A stretch of DNA of 64,000 nucleotides from Mesorhabditis belari (lineage: Eukaryota > Nematoda > Chromadorea > Rhabditida > Rhabditidae): positions 87,501 to 151,500 of the forward strand of contig CAUEEP010000920.1 in NCBI GenBank assembly GCA_958450365.1, in the 5' to 3' direction. This document shows positions 45,184 to 57,802 of the stretch, piece by piece. Below the pieces are notes generated by a model. The model saw nothing but the letters and a program-made list of their open reading frames with translations. It did no database searches and had not been told where the DNA came from. The number at the start of each line of letters is the position of its first letter. Within the stretch, counting starts at the first letter, position 1. A program made the translations under genes and the position numbers.

Positions 45184-47800
45184 ATATTTAAATTTAAACA
45201 ACAACGTTTTAAGCACAAAATACTTCATTGTAATATTTCTGAATTGAGAACAATTTTCAAATGTACGGGTAAATCGCTTGCTTTTATGGCTTATTCAAAT
45301 TACTCTTTTCAAATCACACCGTCTCTCTTTGTTGTTGACTCTACTACAAAATCTCAATACTATGATTTGTACTCTGTTATTTTCAAAATCTTCTTTAACA
45401 CCCACTCTTTTCGACCTAACTAATAATAACCAACTCGTCGAGCGAAATTTTTTATTCTCGTCTCCAGGAGACTCGATACGAGAAGAGAGATCAACAAGGA
45501 GGCCATATTTGGATGGGAAAAAGAAAGTAGAGAGATCGACAAAAACTAATCCCACACCACCGCCATCTTGCCTTTTTGATTGAGTTATACTGTGAAAAGA
45601 TTGATTACATAACTGCTTGAGAATACAATAAATGCGGAAGTATTGTTTGATAAGTTTGGCCCTCACTCAATTGCAAATTGAATCAAAAATATAATGTATT
45701 AACTTTTAATCTATCAAACTTTTCGTATACTCTTTAAATCTCATCAGATTTGAGGCTTAAAATAAAAGCTTTTTCTTTCTCGTTTTCTTTTTGGTTCGAA
45801 GTCTAATTGATTCCGTCTGTTCTTTTTTGGAAAAGGCAGAAAACGAGAAGGCCCAACAAACACGTCAAACTCTTTCAGAAAACATTTCTCGAAGAATCCG
45901 AGCTGATTTTTGTTTAGTTTTTCTATTCGCTTTGAAGACCCGGAAAGGTCTTGAATGGCAAATCGAATCTTTGGGGTAAAGTCTTTCGAATTTGGTTGAT
46001 ATTTTTTTCTTGATTTGTCTTTCCATGACTTTTTAAGATTCATTCATAATTTCTTTTATATTTTTTAGGTAAATTTTCTTATAAATTTTGCAAGTAGCTT
46101 TGCACTAAGTGAATAAAAGAGGAATAACTTAATAGTGTGTACATCGATGATACTTAAACTGTTAACAAGAATTATTCATTTAGGCTTTAAAGATTTGGAT
46201 CTTTAAAGATCTCCTCTTTTCTTTTACATTCTCTATGATCTTTTTTGAAAGGAATCATTTCTTTGTGAGGCAAAGAAAAAAGAGTAAAAAGGTGCATTCC
46301 AAGGAATGGGAAACCCAAAACATTTTCCTCTTTTCTCCATTTTCTCTTCAAACTTCATTCACGCCCGTAAAATACGTCTTTTGAGCTTTTTTATGCAATA
46401 GCATTATCGTCAATAATCTGTTTACATTAAATGAAGTCGCTGCTTGTCTTTTAAATACATTTGAAAATCATATCACTTGTGAAAATCATATCACAATCAT
46501 ACAATACTACCTGCAGCTTTAATTTATTAGCTTATTAGATATGAGATAAAATAGTCTTGTAAATTGAAACCACTACATTTTTTCATAAATTCCTTTGATC
46601 ATTGAGCCTAGATCCTTTGCCTTTGATCGACATACATCTTTTTGCTCTTCTCTCTCATTGAAAGGTCGGCTGTCACCCATTTTTTTTAGGTTTAAGAAAG
46701 CAACAAAGTTTAATGTTCCGACAACAATAATCAATGCTTGGCTCGGAAGTTCATTTTCTTTTTCTTTATTTAAAGTAACAAATTTTCGTGACTAATTTTA
46801 TTGGTTAATAAGTTAATCGGTTTTGATAATAAGTTTTGATATTAACTGTAATAATAAGCTTTAAAAAAAGCTAAAGCTTGTTGTTATTATACTACCTTAA
46901 ATTAAGTTTATATATTTGTAATTTTAACAAAAGTAGTGTAGTTGCTATTGTAGTTTTTGAGCTAACCTTTAAACTTTTTTTTGAAAAATGTTTAGCTTAT
47001 TCCCTTAGGGATAAAGCACTTATTTAAAGACAATGCGATTAGAAAAGAGCAAATGAAAAATGAAAAGGAGGGAGCCAAGGAATGGGGAAAAGACAATGAA
47101 TAAAATTAATTAGCTTTTCCTTTCTTGTGAGTCCTCTCTCACCTCAAAGAGTGAAAAGAAATGAAAAGGATGAAAAGAGGTATTCGAGGGATGAAGAGGT
47201 CGATTCTATTTCCATCAATACTCACCTCCTTTTTCAGCTCTTTTCTTTACCCAGTTATCGACTTGAATATTTCTTTTTTGAATAAAGATGAGAAATTAAT
47301 AATTTTGCTTGTGGGCGCCCAGCGCGCAAAATTCCAGTTTTTCATTTATTTTACAAAACTTGTATGAGAAATTTAGCTTTTATAAAGACCACGGAGCTAA
47401 AAATTTTTAAAGTTTATCATTCTTTTTGCCCAAAACTTTCATCATATAAAATTGCCTGGAAAGAAATCCTTTGTTATTGATCACTTTTGTTTGGAATTCC
47501 CAAGGGCTAATTAATTTCTCTTTTTATCAATCAAATGTGAATGGGAGAGACTCATTTCTCTGCTTTTTCTTTTGATTGAATCGACTCGGAGTGAAAAAGA
47601 GAAAGAAGGTCCAATGTATTTTGAGGCTCCCGAGCGCTGAGGATGACGTAAACAATGAAATGGGGAAGAATGGCTGAAAACTTGCAAAAATGTGGTGCTC
47701 ACTTTTCCAATTTATCCCTTTCATTTTCTGCCAAAGGCGTAATCCTTAAATAAACCACAACTCCACCTCCTAAAACTGACAATTAGTATTTGTGAAGGTT

Positions 47801-47836
47801 TTGGTAAGAACTAATTTGACAATTAGTTCTTACCAA
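47801..47836. repeat. Perfect 16-bp stem, 4-nt loop hairpin
   Basis: TTGGTAAGAACTAATT, loop TGAC, then AATTAGTTCTTACCAA. The stem has no mismatch. It lies about 135 bp upstream of the RII-alpha/IQ gene's ATG. The outer sequence ACTGACAATTAGTA partly repeats it. It could be a recent fold-back or a promoter structure. It is too short for a typical miRNA precursor. Confidence 0.7.
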
Positions 47837-47972
47837 TTGCAAGGAATATGTTTTGAAAATTTTTTCTAACCGAATTTGTCCAAATTTTATATTGTGTCTT
47901 CTTCTTTTTGTTAAATTCATTTCCTTTTTCTCAATAATATTCAATATTCAATATTTTCAGTCAAAAACGGGT

Positions 47973-50900
47973 ATGAGCAACGATCGTTTCCGTGTTCCCG
48001 ATGGGCTTCGGCCACTTCTCGAGGTTTGATGTGCAGTCTTTTAACAATTCCAGCTTTTTAAACTCATTACTATGTCCCAGTTCTGCAAAAGCTGTGTAAA
48101 ATTTAGTGGCTATTCTTAAAAATCTTTAATTTCATAAATAAGCCCCTCTTTACTATAGTACAAAAATATTCCCATTTAGGCTTTGGCTCGCGAATCAATC
48201 CGTGCTCAGCCAAAGGATTTGATTTCTTTTGGCCAACTTTTCTTCGATTCACTTCAACAACACAAAATGAGTAAGTTTTTGGATACAAAGACTTTGTGGT
48301 GCTAAGTTTAATATATCTTTTAGTAGGCTGACAAATATTACAAAACTCAGCTAACAAAAAGGATTAATTTACAGTTTCCAATATTCAATTAAAATAAAAA
48401 CTCAAATTACAACAAAACATAAATTTTGGTGATCCCAATTTCGCAGAGCATTTTCAAGTAATCAAATTTTTCCTCAGCAAAAATTAGAGATTTTTCGTTA
48501 CATTTGAGTAGTTGAGCGTATTTCCTGTTCCGGGATTTCTCAAAGATTCTTTGCGGTCTTTTTTACAAAGTAAAAACCAGCAAATACGAAATCTTTAGAA
48601 TTGTAATAATTGAACTTTTAATACAAAAGCTTCCTGCAATCAGGAAAATTTTGATGTCTCATTGCCTTAGTAAAAATTGCCTTAGTAAACTGATTAACTT
48701 TAGTTCATGTAATGTTTAAACATGCTTTAATTGAAATTTGAAAACTTGAAACAAAAAATCAAAGCAGATTTTGCAATATTGTTTCTACCTATGTAAATGA
48801 AACGAAGGAAAAATAGTGAAAAGAGATTTTGGGATGAAATGTGCCCGTCTTCTCCCTCAATTTCGTTCCCTCTTCATGGCCCTCCCATTCACACCACAAT
48901 TTGTGCCATAGAAAAATATATTCTTCAGATATTGTTTATATATATTTTTTGAAAAGATTGTTTTAAGGGAAAAACGTTTTTACTTACTTAAAAGTAATTC
49001 GAAATGATAGAATTCGACTCACAGAATTGTCACAAAAAGTTTCAAATTTTGAAGCATTTTGAATTACCTAAATGAATTGAGATTTTAATAAACATCATTT
49101 TTTTCCTTTTTCTTTTTTGAAATATCCAACTTTTTGGGTCGTCTCGTTTCCGAGAAATCATTCATCCGATTGCCAATGCCAAGAAAGAAAAAAAAGGGGA
49201 AGGGGAAAAGAAAAAAGTTTTTGGTGGATTTCTCGCGAAGGTTCACTTTTTCCATACTTTGTGCATATTTTAGTTGGAAATTTTTTACCAAATCTAAAGG
49301 GTTTTCCTATTAGATTTGGAGGGGTGATTTAAAACTTTTGATGAGCAAATCAAAGCATCCTTGACATTCTTATTTCGTTTTGAATTAACACTAAACGTTT
49401 TTCCAGAAAGCCTTTTAGCTAATTTTTGGTTTTCCCAAAGTTGATGACCAAAATGCAAATTTGATATTCACGAAAAGCGCTCTCACGTCAATCTTCAGGA
49501 ATTTTGAGCCTCACACGTTACGCGGAAATCTAAGCATCTGGAAAAGGGGAAGGGAATATTCGAGAGACCTCAAAAACATATTTTTTCGGGCCTGGCTTTC
49601 ATGAGATTTGTAATTGCTGGTTGCTGTAACAGCAATAATAAGTTTAAACTTTATCTGTAAGAAGTTTCTATTTGGTTGTACAGTGTTATCTCTTAACACA
49701 TTCGCGACGATCCGGCCCGCCGGTGGGCCGTACGTCGATTTTTTTTTTGAGGCCGATTGGGCTGAAAATTTGCAATCAGGGCTTTCGAGGATGAGGAGTT
49801 CGAATCCGTCTTAGTTTTTAAAGAAAACTGCTCTATTTTTGGATAATTCATTCGGTTTAATTACCCAAGTGGAACCCATACCTACGTGTGCCAAAAGGTG
49901 TGCGATTACAAAAACGTAAAACTTTTCATATTTGCGTAATCAGGCGGCTTCTGGCACACGGTCTTTAGCAATAAAAAAACCCAAACTCGGTTTCGCCTTT
50001 TTCTCCCCAATTTGGTTTAATTACTCAAGTTTTAGAGAGTTTTGTGATGGCCGTATTGGCTCGGAAATGAAAGTTGCTCAAAAACTAACAACGGATTCAG
50101 ATTCTCCATCCCAGAATGCCTTCGGTTACAAATTTTCAGGTCTACAGCTAACATAGATAGCTATCGTCCGAAACTGCAACCAAGCCAAAAATGACTTTGT
50201 CGTGAATGTGTTAAACCTTCTCTAGAGTAAATAAACACAGCCTCCTTCCCCGGAAATTTTTTGTTTAATCGACTAATGAGAGATTTTGTTCTCATGAACG
50301 TAATGAATCCTTTCCAATTTCTTTAAGAAGATCCAATTAATGGACCCCGTCTTGGATATGGATGAACATAGACGGAAAAAGAGAGGGCTGAAAGGAGGCA
50401 AGAGGGTGTTGATTAGCTCAATTTCCGCTTCTCGGACTCTATTTGTTTGACCATTTCTTGAACAAACAATATTCTAAATCGTATTTTAGAATTACCTTCT
50501 TTTTCATATGGCCGTGAAATTTCTTCTAAACACAACTTGGGATTTCCGGGCATGCAATAAATCTTGCTTGAAAGTTGTTGTTTAAAAAGTTTCAGACAAC
50601 TAGAAAGCATTTATTTTAAGGCTAAAGCTGAGACAAGCGTCACATTTTACCTAACCTTTTTTACAAAATCTTTTTTAGGTAATCCAAGCACGAATATCAT
50701 CGGTGAGCCTCTTGCCTACGAAATGTTTCGCACCGATTTACAACGAAGGGTTTGTTGCTGTTTGTTGCTATTTGTTGGATATAAAAATTTTAAACTACAT
50801 AATATTTACTTTAAAAACATTCAAAAAATGCTTATCTCTTTCCGCTGGTGACCACTCGTTTTCAGCCGATTATGTAAATTTTGTGTGGGTGTCTGGCGAA

Positions 50901-53582
50901 TGAAGTGGCTTGTTCATCTCTCTTTGATTTTAAGGCTTGTTATAGTCGGTTTCCATTTGACTAACTACTATGAACAAATGCCTACATTATTTTAAAGTTT
51001 CGCTTTACAGCTTTACAAAGGGGAAAAAGCTCATTTTTAATTCACCTGTTTCCATTTTCGATTTTTTCTTTTACTACCGCAAATGACCCGAGAATTTTCA
51101 ATTACTTCAGCAATTTTTGTTCTCATAGCTAGTTGTGGCAAAACAGAAAATTGCGCAAACTTTTAAGAGTCTTTGCAGTTTTTTAGATTTTTGTTTTTAT
51201 GCCTTGCGTATTTACTTAAAATCATTCAGCAAAAAATTGTTTCACTACTTTGAATAATGCCAAAGATCTATCAATCAAAGATTCTAAAACTCTATCAATC
51301 AAAGATTTTCCAAATCTAAATTTAGCTCACGATTGGCTTTCCTACGTCTTCATGATAGCATTTTCAGAATAACGAGATGGCTTCAAAAGATGATGAGAGA
51401 CCGGGATCTCCACTTGACACGGCTGCAACAAAGATTCAAGCTGTATTCAAAGGACATATGGTTCGATATTGAATTCAAAGCTTCAAACAACTCAGAAATC
51501 TTTATACCAAACGCTTTTTTTGAAGTATTCTGGGCTCTCAATCCTAACCGACCGGAAGTTCGATTTAGCTTCCTGTCCAACCATGTTTTACTTCACTATT
51601 AGAAAACCCGACGTTTTGAAATTTCCCCTAACCTGTATTTTAGAAAAAGTTTATTAAAAAGCTAACCTTTTGTAGTTTACTGCTGATAGAGTTTATTTGA
51701 AAGACCCATGAAAACTCTTGGTTCTAGACTTGATAAAGAGCCTGGTAACTTCAAATTTCAAGCATAAACGTGTAATGGTTTATTCCTTTTTGGTCAAAAT
51801 TCAATCTTTTATTTTTGTCAAGGAAATATTCCACGACACTGTTCAATCGTTAAGGCTTAAGTTGAAGGAGGGAATTACGTAGTTTTTGGCCAAAACCTCG
51901 TTATCAATTGGAAAAGGGGTGAAAAAAAAATTTGAAAGATTCCTCTTTCATTCAAGATTTTTCCTTGTTTCCCCACTTTTCATTCATTCTTCCGAAATAC
52001 TTAAGATATCTTTGTGAACTTTTCTAAGCTTAAGAATGTAGGTTCAAGAAAAATCTCTTTAGAAAGTCCTTTATACATTTTTACAAATCCTTTATCGTTT
52101 GGGATTACAATAGAAAGTATTTTCTTGATAGACGAATGAGATGTGAGTCCATAAGCTTTAGCACCTTCTTTTTCTTGAATCCTTTTCTTGATGGGATCTT
52201 ATTTGTTTCATCCGTTTCCATATTTTGTTTTCTTTTTTTTCCTTTTTCTTTTTCTTTTAACCCAAGATGACACGGAATTTCCAAGAGGATTCCTTATCGA
52301 TTTTTGCTGATTGCTCTCGAAATCCTTTTTTTTGAACCGCTCAACCTGTGAACAACGCAAATTATTCACGAATTGAAGTTCTCTTCGGCTCTTTTCTCTT
52401 GAAACTGAATCACGCAAAAATATTTACGGAAGATTTTGTGCTCTTGTGGTTAAAATAGAAATAACTTTTGACAAGCATTTTTAGGAATAACCTTTCTCAT
52501 ATTTTTACAGGCCATTTGATAGAGTTTTTGTTCGCATTAGTCTTTCCTTGAAATCATTCATTAACAAAACTTTTTCAGATACGGAATCATTTTAAAAAAT
52601 TACAGGTTCGCAAGAATCCTGAGCGTTTCGGCATCAAGCCGTCTATGAGCAGAACTCATAGCAGCGGAAAGATGAGTATGGTTGATAACAAGAAAGATCA
52701 AAAGTAAGTTAAAGAGATTTACTGTTAAAAGCAAAGCAAATAGCTTAGTTTTTGTAATAAAACCGCTTTTTAGGCGACACAGTATTGGCGGATACACTAT
52801 TGAATCGGACTCGCCCGAAGATCGAGCTGCCACGAAAATTCAGGTCGGTTTGAGCTAGATTGTTTACCTGATGTGTATAAAAATTTGAGCTTATTTAAAT
52901 GAGACTTTTTGGATAATTTATATACTAGTAATACATATTTCAGGCTGAGATTCGAGGGTTCTTGGCCCGAAAAAAAGTGGAGAAAATGAAGAAAGAAGAT
53001 GCCGAAGCGGCCACAAAAATTCAAGCACACATTAGGTTGGTAAATTAGAGAAAAATAAGAAGAATACAGAGAAATATATATTTTAGAAAGCATTAATATG
53101 CTACAAACCGGTAAATCTCAACAAATCTATAACCTAGAAAGCACAAAGTTCCAAATATCAATCTGTTCAAACGGCACTTATTCGTTTAGCTCTGGTTGAT
53201 TTCAGAGTGATTCGCATGAAATATTTGTTCTCTTTTTAGACCTTTGAGGCTTCTAAAAGATAAAAATATCACAAACTAACCAAAAAAAACATTTTGTTAA
53301 CAATACTGTAAGTTTCATAGTCTCTTGTTTTACTCTTTTATTTCGAAATTAAGAATTCAGCTGATAAGACTGTTTGTGCCATTATTCGAACAAAGGCAGT
53401 CTTGTTGGCTGAATAGCTTTTGGTAACTATAATGAGACAAAAAGTGAAACTTGTTATTGCTAGATTTACTGTAAAAATTACTTTCCAGGGGTTTCCTAAC
53501 TCGAAAACATCTCGAGCAACAAGGCAAAATTTCTCCACGAGGATCTTCAGCACACTCATCGCGATCCGATTTGGATAAGTGA
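47973..53582 (+). CDS. RII-alpha (R2D2) and IQ-motif protein, SPA17/CABYR-like
   Basis: Eight exons in phase give 219 residues: 47973-48023, 48180-48270, 50679-50749, 51368-51460, 52606-52703, 52774-52843, 52944-53035, 53489-53582. The N terminus is an RII-alpha dimerisation/docking fold: VPDGLRPLLEALARESIR, then KDLISFGQLFFDSLQ. Three calmodulin-binding IQ motifs follow: AATKIQAVFKGHMVRK, AATKIQAEIRGFLARKK and AATKIQAHIRGFLTRKH, separated by charged linkers. RII-alpha plus IQ is the layout of sperm protein SPA17. Such proteins bind AKAPs and calmodulin, often in cilia or sperm. Nematode sperm lack flagella, so a ciliated-neuron or other scaffold role is possible. Intron 2 (2.4 kb) holds a TTAA MITE. 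The last exon could instead splice at 53578 to 54911. TTTTCAG before the ATG may be a trans-splice site. Confidence 0.85.
49697..50210. mobile_element. TTAA-flanked MITE, family D copy 2
   Basis: About 514 bp between TTAA at 49693-49696 and 50211-50214. It is colinear with 26010-26514 from CACATTCGCGACGATCCG through TTCGAATCCGT and AGTTTTAGAGAGTTTTGTGA to GTCGTGAATGTG, with small indels. It lies in intron 2 of the RII-alpha/IQ gene. Confidence 0.92.
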
Positions 53583-54661
53583 ACGTAGTTAAATACAAAT
53601 TTCACTAAACTTTATTGATTATGTTGATGGATTTAAACAATACAGTTAGTGGTATTCTTTTCCCATTGAATTCTTAGTGTCTGAAACTGTTTTGACTGTC
53701 ATTCACTCAGATCGTTCATCAACACACTAAAAATTTTCTTCGTTCCTTTAAAAAATAGTGAGCTTTATCCTTTCATTCTACGCCGTGACCACCGTAACTC
53801 CATGAAAAATTTTAACACTTTGCTGGTGATTTTCTAGTCTCGAGATTTTTCCTTGATTCTTTCTAGAAGAATTCTTTCTAGTCCCCAATGTTCTCTGTTT
53901 ATATCCATTGCAGCATTAACATATTGAACTACTAACAGCTTTAGCAAAGAAATCTCAGTAGTTTTTTTCTATACATTGTTTGCTCTTTTTTGAACTACAT
54001 TTTGATGTGGTTGTGTTATAAGTATCGATTTTCCAAATTCAATCTGTAAATCTCGTTTTGATTCTGCCATTTCATATCAAATTTTTTCTTTTGATAAACA
54101 AGATTTTGCTATGAAAAAAAGTCTTCCCGTTTTGTGTGTAAATGTCTTTTTTTCTCCGTTTATTTTTGCTCATAAATCATGGACTAAAATTTAATAAGAC
54201 TATTGTAAGCCAACTGAGAGTGTCGAAGAACCAGAAACAAAAAGTCTTCACAAAATTTACGAGAAAAATCCTTAATCAAATCGCAATCATGATTCAAGAA
54301 CACAAACATTTCCGCTCAGAAGCTCTGGAATTGGTTAGAATACAAATGTTGGACAAAAAAATCTGGAATTTACAGTTATTATCTGTATCTATAATCACTG
54401 GGATGTTCAAAAAATGCTCTGATTTTTTATTATTTAAATATTGTTCTATCATATTTACTCCGAAATCCTACGACATCGGAAACAACAATCCCTACGTAAG
54501 AGACAAATATTTGTGAGAATATTGACTTATTCAAATCAATCTCCCCGATCAAGGATTTACGTGAGGGATTTTGAAGCGAATTTCAAAAATGAGTTTGTCG
54601 ACCAGGAATCAAGTTCTTTTTCTTCAAATTTTCTATTATCTGACAAATCTTGTGAACACAG

Positions 54662-55177
54662 TTCCATTAAAAGTCTCTGATGGAGTACCCGATTTGTTTT
54701 GTGGAAAGCCACCAATACACATCATATTCAAACCAAGCACGTGAGTCGAGAGCAATAATATTTGAAAAAATAAGATGCAAGATTCTAAAACTAAACTTTA
54801 TTGAATACCCCTTTTGCCATTTTTCCGTTCATCAAGAGCTTTGCAACTTGAAATGAAATCACTTTTTATTAATGATTCACCACAACATAATAGATTTTCA
54901 TTTTTTTCAGTGATGTGGCAAGCACAAACGTGGAGACTTCTATCATGGAATTGGCGAATAGCACACAAGCTGAGGTATAAAAAGGGAGCGAAGCTGATTC
55001 ACTGGGGAATTTGTAAATGATAAGACATTCTGAAAAGAACTGGAATAGATCGTAGCGTATTTCTTTAGTTAACTTAATGTAAATGTTGTGAAATTTCAGG
55101 TAGATTTCACAGAGGACCCCAAATATAACTTTACCCTTCTAATGTCAATTCTTGATAGAAATAATGGATTACGATAG
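54662..55177 (+). other. Unassigned group of three linked exons
   Basis: Three exon-like stretches join in phase: 54662-54740 (containing SDGVPDLFCGKPPIHIIFKP), 54911-54974 (DVASTNVETSIMELANST) and 55100-55177 (VDFTEDPKYNFTLLMSILDR, then a stop). Donors GTGAGT and GTATAA and TTTTCAG-type acceptors are good. The peptide has N-glycosylation sites and looks extracellular. I do not recognise the family. Upstream exons that would start the gene were not found in 53600-54660. The middle exon can also join exon 8 of the RII-alpha/IQ gene in phase, so the last two exons may instead belong to that gene. Confidence 0.4.
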
Positions 55178-55298
55178 AGCAAGTGGGCATTTTAATTGAA
55201 ATATGCCTACGCAAAAACTAGAGCGCTAGAAATTTTTGTGTACAAGCTGTTCATTGTGTACAAGCTGTTCATTTGTTTAAATTACACTAATTTTTCAG

Positions 55299-55487
55299 GG
55301 TCGAACCGTTCTTGTTCATTTGTTCAACAACAAACAAAACTTTACTTTAAAAAATGTTGATCCAAAGGATCGTCCAGAATCTTTAATCATTCATCATTGG
55401 ACTTCTAATCCTTGTTACCATCTTTCACCAAAGGAGTGTGCAAATCATATGTGTTTTGTTTATGGCGGGAGTAGTATTATTGTGTAG
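55299..55487 (+). other. Possible terminal exon
   Basis: Directly after TTTTTCAG, 62 codons are open to a stop. They include RTVLVHLFNNKQNFTLKNVD and HHWTSNPCYHLSPKECANHM. The composition is protein-like, with paired cysteines and an NFT glycosylation site. I found no donor in the correct phase after 55100 to join it to the preceding group, so its gene is undetermined. Confidence 0.35.
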
Positions 55488-55797
55488 ACAACGCTTTGAT
55501 GACTTCTTGAGCTAGGCTAGTTTGAGTTTTATATGATGTTGATTTTCTTATTTCATTATTGATTTCATAAAGTTTATTCTCAACAAAGAAAGTGACAAAC
55601 AACATAAAAGATAATGAAAATAGATTGCAAAAACAAATTTTATACCCGAATAAAATGAGTTAAATCCAATGGTAGATTGGCGGAAAGTGATGTCAATTAC
55701 ATTACAATACGTACTCACGAAAACAATATACTGATATGTAAAGTAAACTTATGTTGTAAAATAATCAATACATGCTGACTCGGTGCTCTCCAAATAT

Positions 55798-56651
55798 CTA
55801 GCAACATTTCTTAGCCAAGAAAACGGTCACCGATGCGACAACAACATCCACCAAAGCTAACACTAACGCAGCCACAGCCATATAGAATGAATATCCGATT
55901 TCAGTTTTTGGAGCATCTTTAGCACCCCAATCAATGTCTTCTAAATGTACTTTTTGATTGATTGTGCTTTGAGATTAATGAGAAAACTCTTGTGTTGGCC
56001 GATTAAAAACTACAATTGTTCGAATGCATTTGTATCGACTAGTTTTCTCTGAAAGTTTCTATTTTGCTGAGCACTTACTTAAAGAATCTTTAGTGTTTGC
56101 ACCATAGACGATAACTGCAATCGCTAGCCATAAAGTGACAAGTACGGCAAAGAATGTAAGTGGATGAATTACGATCTAAACTTCTATTATTGAATTCAAT
56201 CGCTTCTGGATTTACCCCTTTGCAACAGCAAGCAAAGCACGCAAAGAGATTCCAAGCAAGACACAGCAACTCCGTCGCTAGGGCCAAACACATCATAACA
56301 ACCGTTACTTTTTCCCATGTGTGAAGATGCTGAAACTTCTTTAGAAAAAGATTTTTCCGTTTCAAACCTTCCACCAGTCTTTTCCACAACGATCTGTTGA
56401 GTCGTTTTCATTAGTTCCCGGAAATTTGCAGTTAAACTTGAAAAGTCCGGTTGTCATTTTATCATCTGTGTCATCCCTGAAGGAGCGCCAATCTAAATAA
56501 GATATATAAAATCTTCGGAAACTCAGTTGCGTTTTGTAGTATTGGCATTCATTGGATACTTACTGGGTGAAAACATTGCTACACAAGTAAGAATAAAGCA
56601 TGATGTCATGATGATGCCAAAGACAATTTGGCCAACTCCTGATAGACACAT
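55798..56651 (-). CDS. Claudin-like four-pass membrane protein, copy 1
   Basis: Five exons in phase give 188 residues: 56564-56651, 56368-56492, 56216-56329, 56079-56175, 55798-55940. TM1 is QIVFGIIMTSCFILTCVAMF. The first extracellular loop has NWRSF, then two cysteines and KDWW. TM2 is VTVVMMCLALATELLCLAW, ending in a CFACCCKG cluster (likely palmitoylated). TM3 is FFAVLVTLWLAIAVIVYG. A short second loop leads to TM4, and the C terminus is AKKCC. Size, topology and the W...C...C loop fit the claudin/PMP22 superfamily of junction and membrane-organising proteins. The specific nematode orthologue is not identified. A tandem paralogue lies at 57803-60119. Confidence 0.82.
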
Positions 56652-56904
56652 GGTCGACGATGTTGTGGTTTTTTAAAAACTAAAGACCGATAATTCTATG
56701 GTAAAATCGTTTAAATAAAAAGTAAAATAAAAAAGTTGAAAAAATCGCTTCACGTCATACATTGGGGCGTTTTCAACTTCTTACTCTAGCAGTCGTTGAA
56801 AAATTTGTTATCAAAAGGTGAAGCACAAAGATTTAGGTGATTAGAAAAGACGTGTAAGTGAACAAACACAACTCTCAAGAAATATGTAAATTTTTACCAC
56901 AGAA

Positions 56905-56935
56905 CGTATCGTTTAATCTGTCGTTAAACGATACG
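56905..56935. repeat. Perfect 12-bp stem hairpin upstream of claudin-like gene
   Basis: CGTATCGTTTAA, loop TCTGTCG, then TTAAACGATACG. It lies about 250 bp upstream of the start of the claudin-like copy 1. It could be a promoter dyad recognised by a dimeric factor. No other structure was seen in 56652-57802. Confidence 0.6.
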
Positions 56936-57802
56936 CTTAAAGTTGAAATCTTGATAAAAGAAGAAATAAGTGTATCATTCGAATGCTAGGACAAAGGTTT
57001 ATATAATTCTTGGTGAATCATCAGTAGTTCCTACCAGAAAGAGGGTGAAAATTCTGATAAAAAGCTCCCTTTCTTTCGGTTTTTGAGGCAAAACTATCTT
57101 TCGATCAATAGGCTAAAGGTTGAATATAATGTTAATAATTAAGTGAGAAAAGCTATCAAAGGCCAAAGAAAAGCGGGCACTTTTGGTTTAAAAACAAAAA
57201 GAAAACTTTTTATGCCATTAACTTGAATGAAAGTGCTTGCTCTTTTAACAGCCACTAAATTGGAATTTGATAAGAAAGGATTTTTTTTATCGATTTATCT
57301 GTATATACTTCATGCTTTCACTTCTGATTGAAATGTTCAATAGTGCTCTTCATATCGTTTTTTGATGTTTTAAAATGTTTAAATTCATTTTCTTTATGCT
57401 TGAAATTTTATAATATACATAGTTTATAAAAAATAGCTTTTGTTAAACGGTCAACAAAGAAAAAGCAAAGAAACAGTGCTATAAAATGGCTAGCGACCCG
57501 AAATTGATTATTCAATTGAAATTCACTCAGGATATGATGAGAAAAACATTGTGAGTTAAACTTATTGCAACGTTTGTCCATATAGAGAGTTAGAGTTAAA
57601 GGCAAGTTCGATCACAGACAAATTGACAAGTTTTCGAAAAGAGATTTGTGTAAGTTGACAACTTGATGAAGGTGAGAACACAAAAGTATAGTTTTTTTTT
57701 TTTCAGAAAGTCAAGTTAAAGGACTACTTTTGTAAAATTTGATTATTTGTTTTATTGTTTGGAAAAATCACTCAAGCATACACACTGATGAGAGAACATA
57801 GT

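Larger units (their letters stand above)
43015..47972. other. Intergenic, no supported gene
   Basis: It contains the minisatellite at 43751, MITE A4 at 44688-45183 and the hairpin at 47801. The ORFs here (44207-44566, 45278-45583, 45744-46043 and others) are AT-rich chance frames, with no splice structure or domain. T-rich and GA-rich runs are common. Confidence 0.6.

Noticed and set aside
54142..54680. Overlapping ORFs of 124 and 79 codons as coding exons
   Set aside because: AT-rich, no start context or splice sites that connect them to neighbours, and no recognisable domain.
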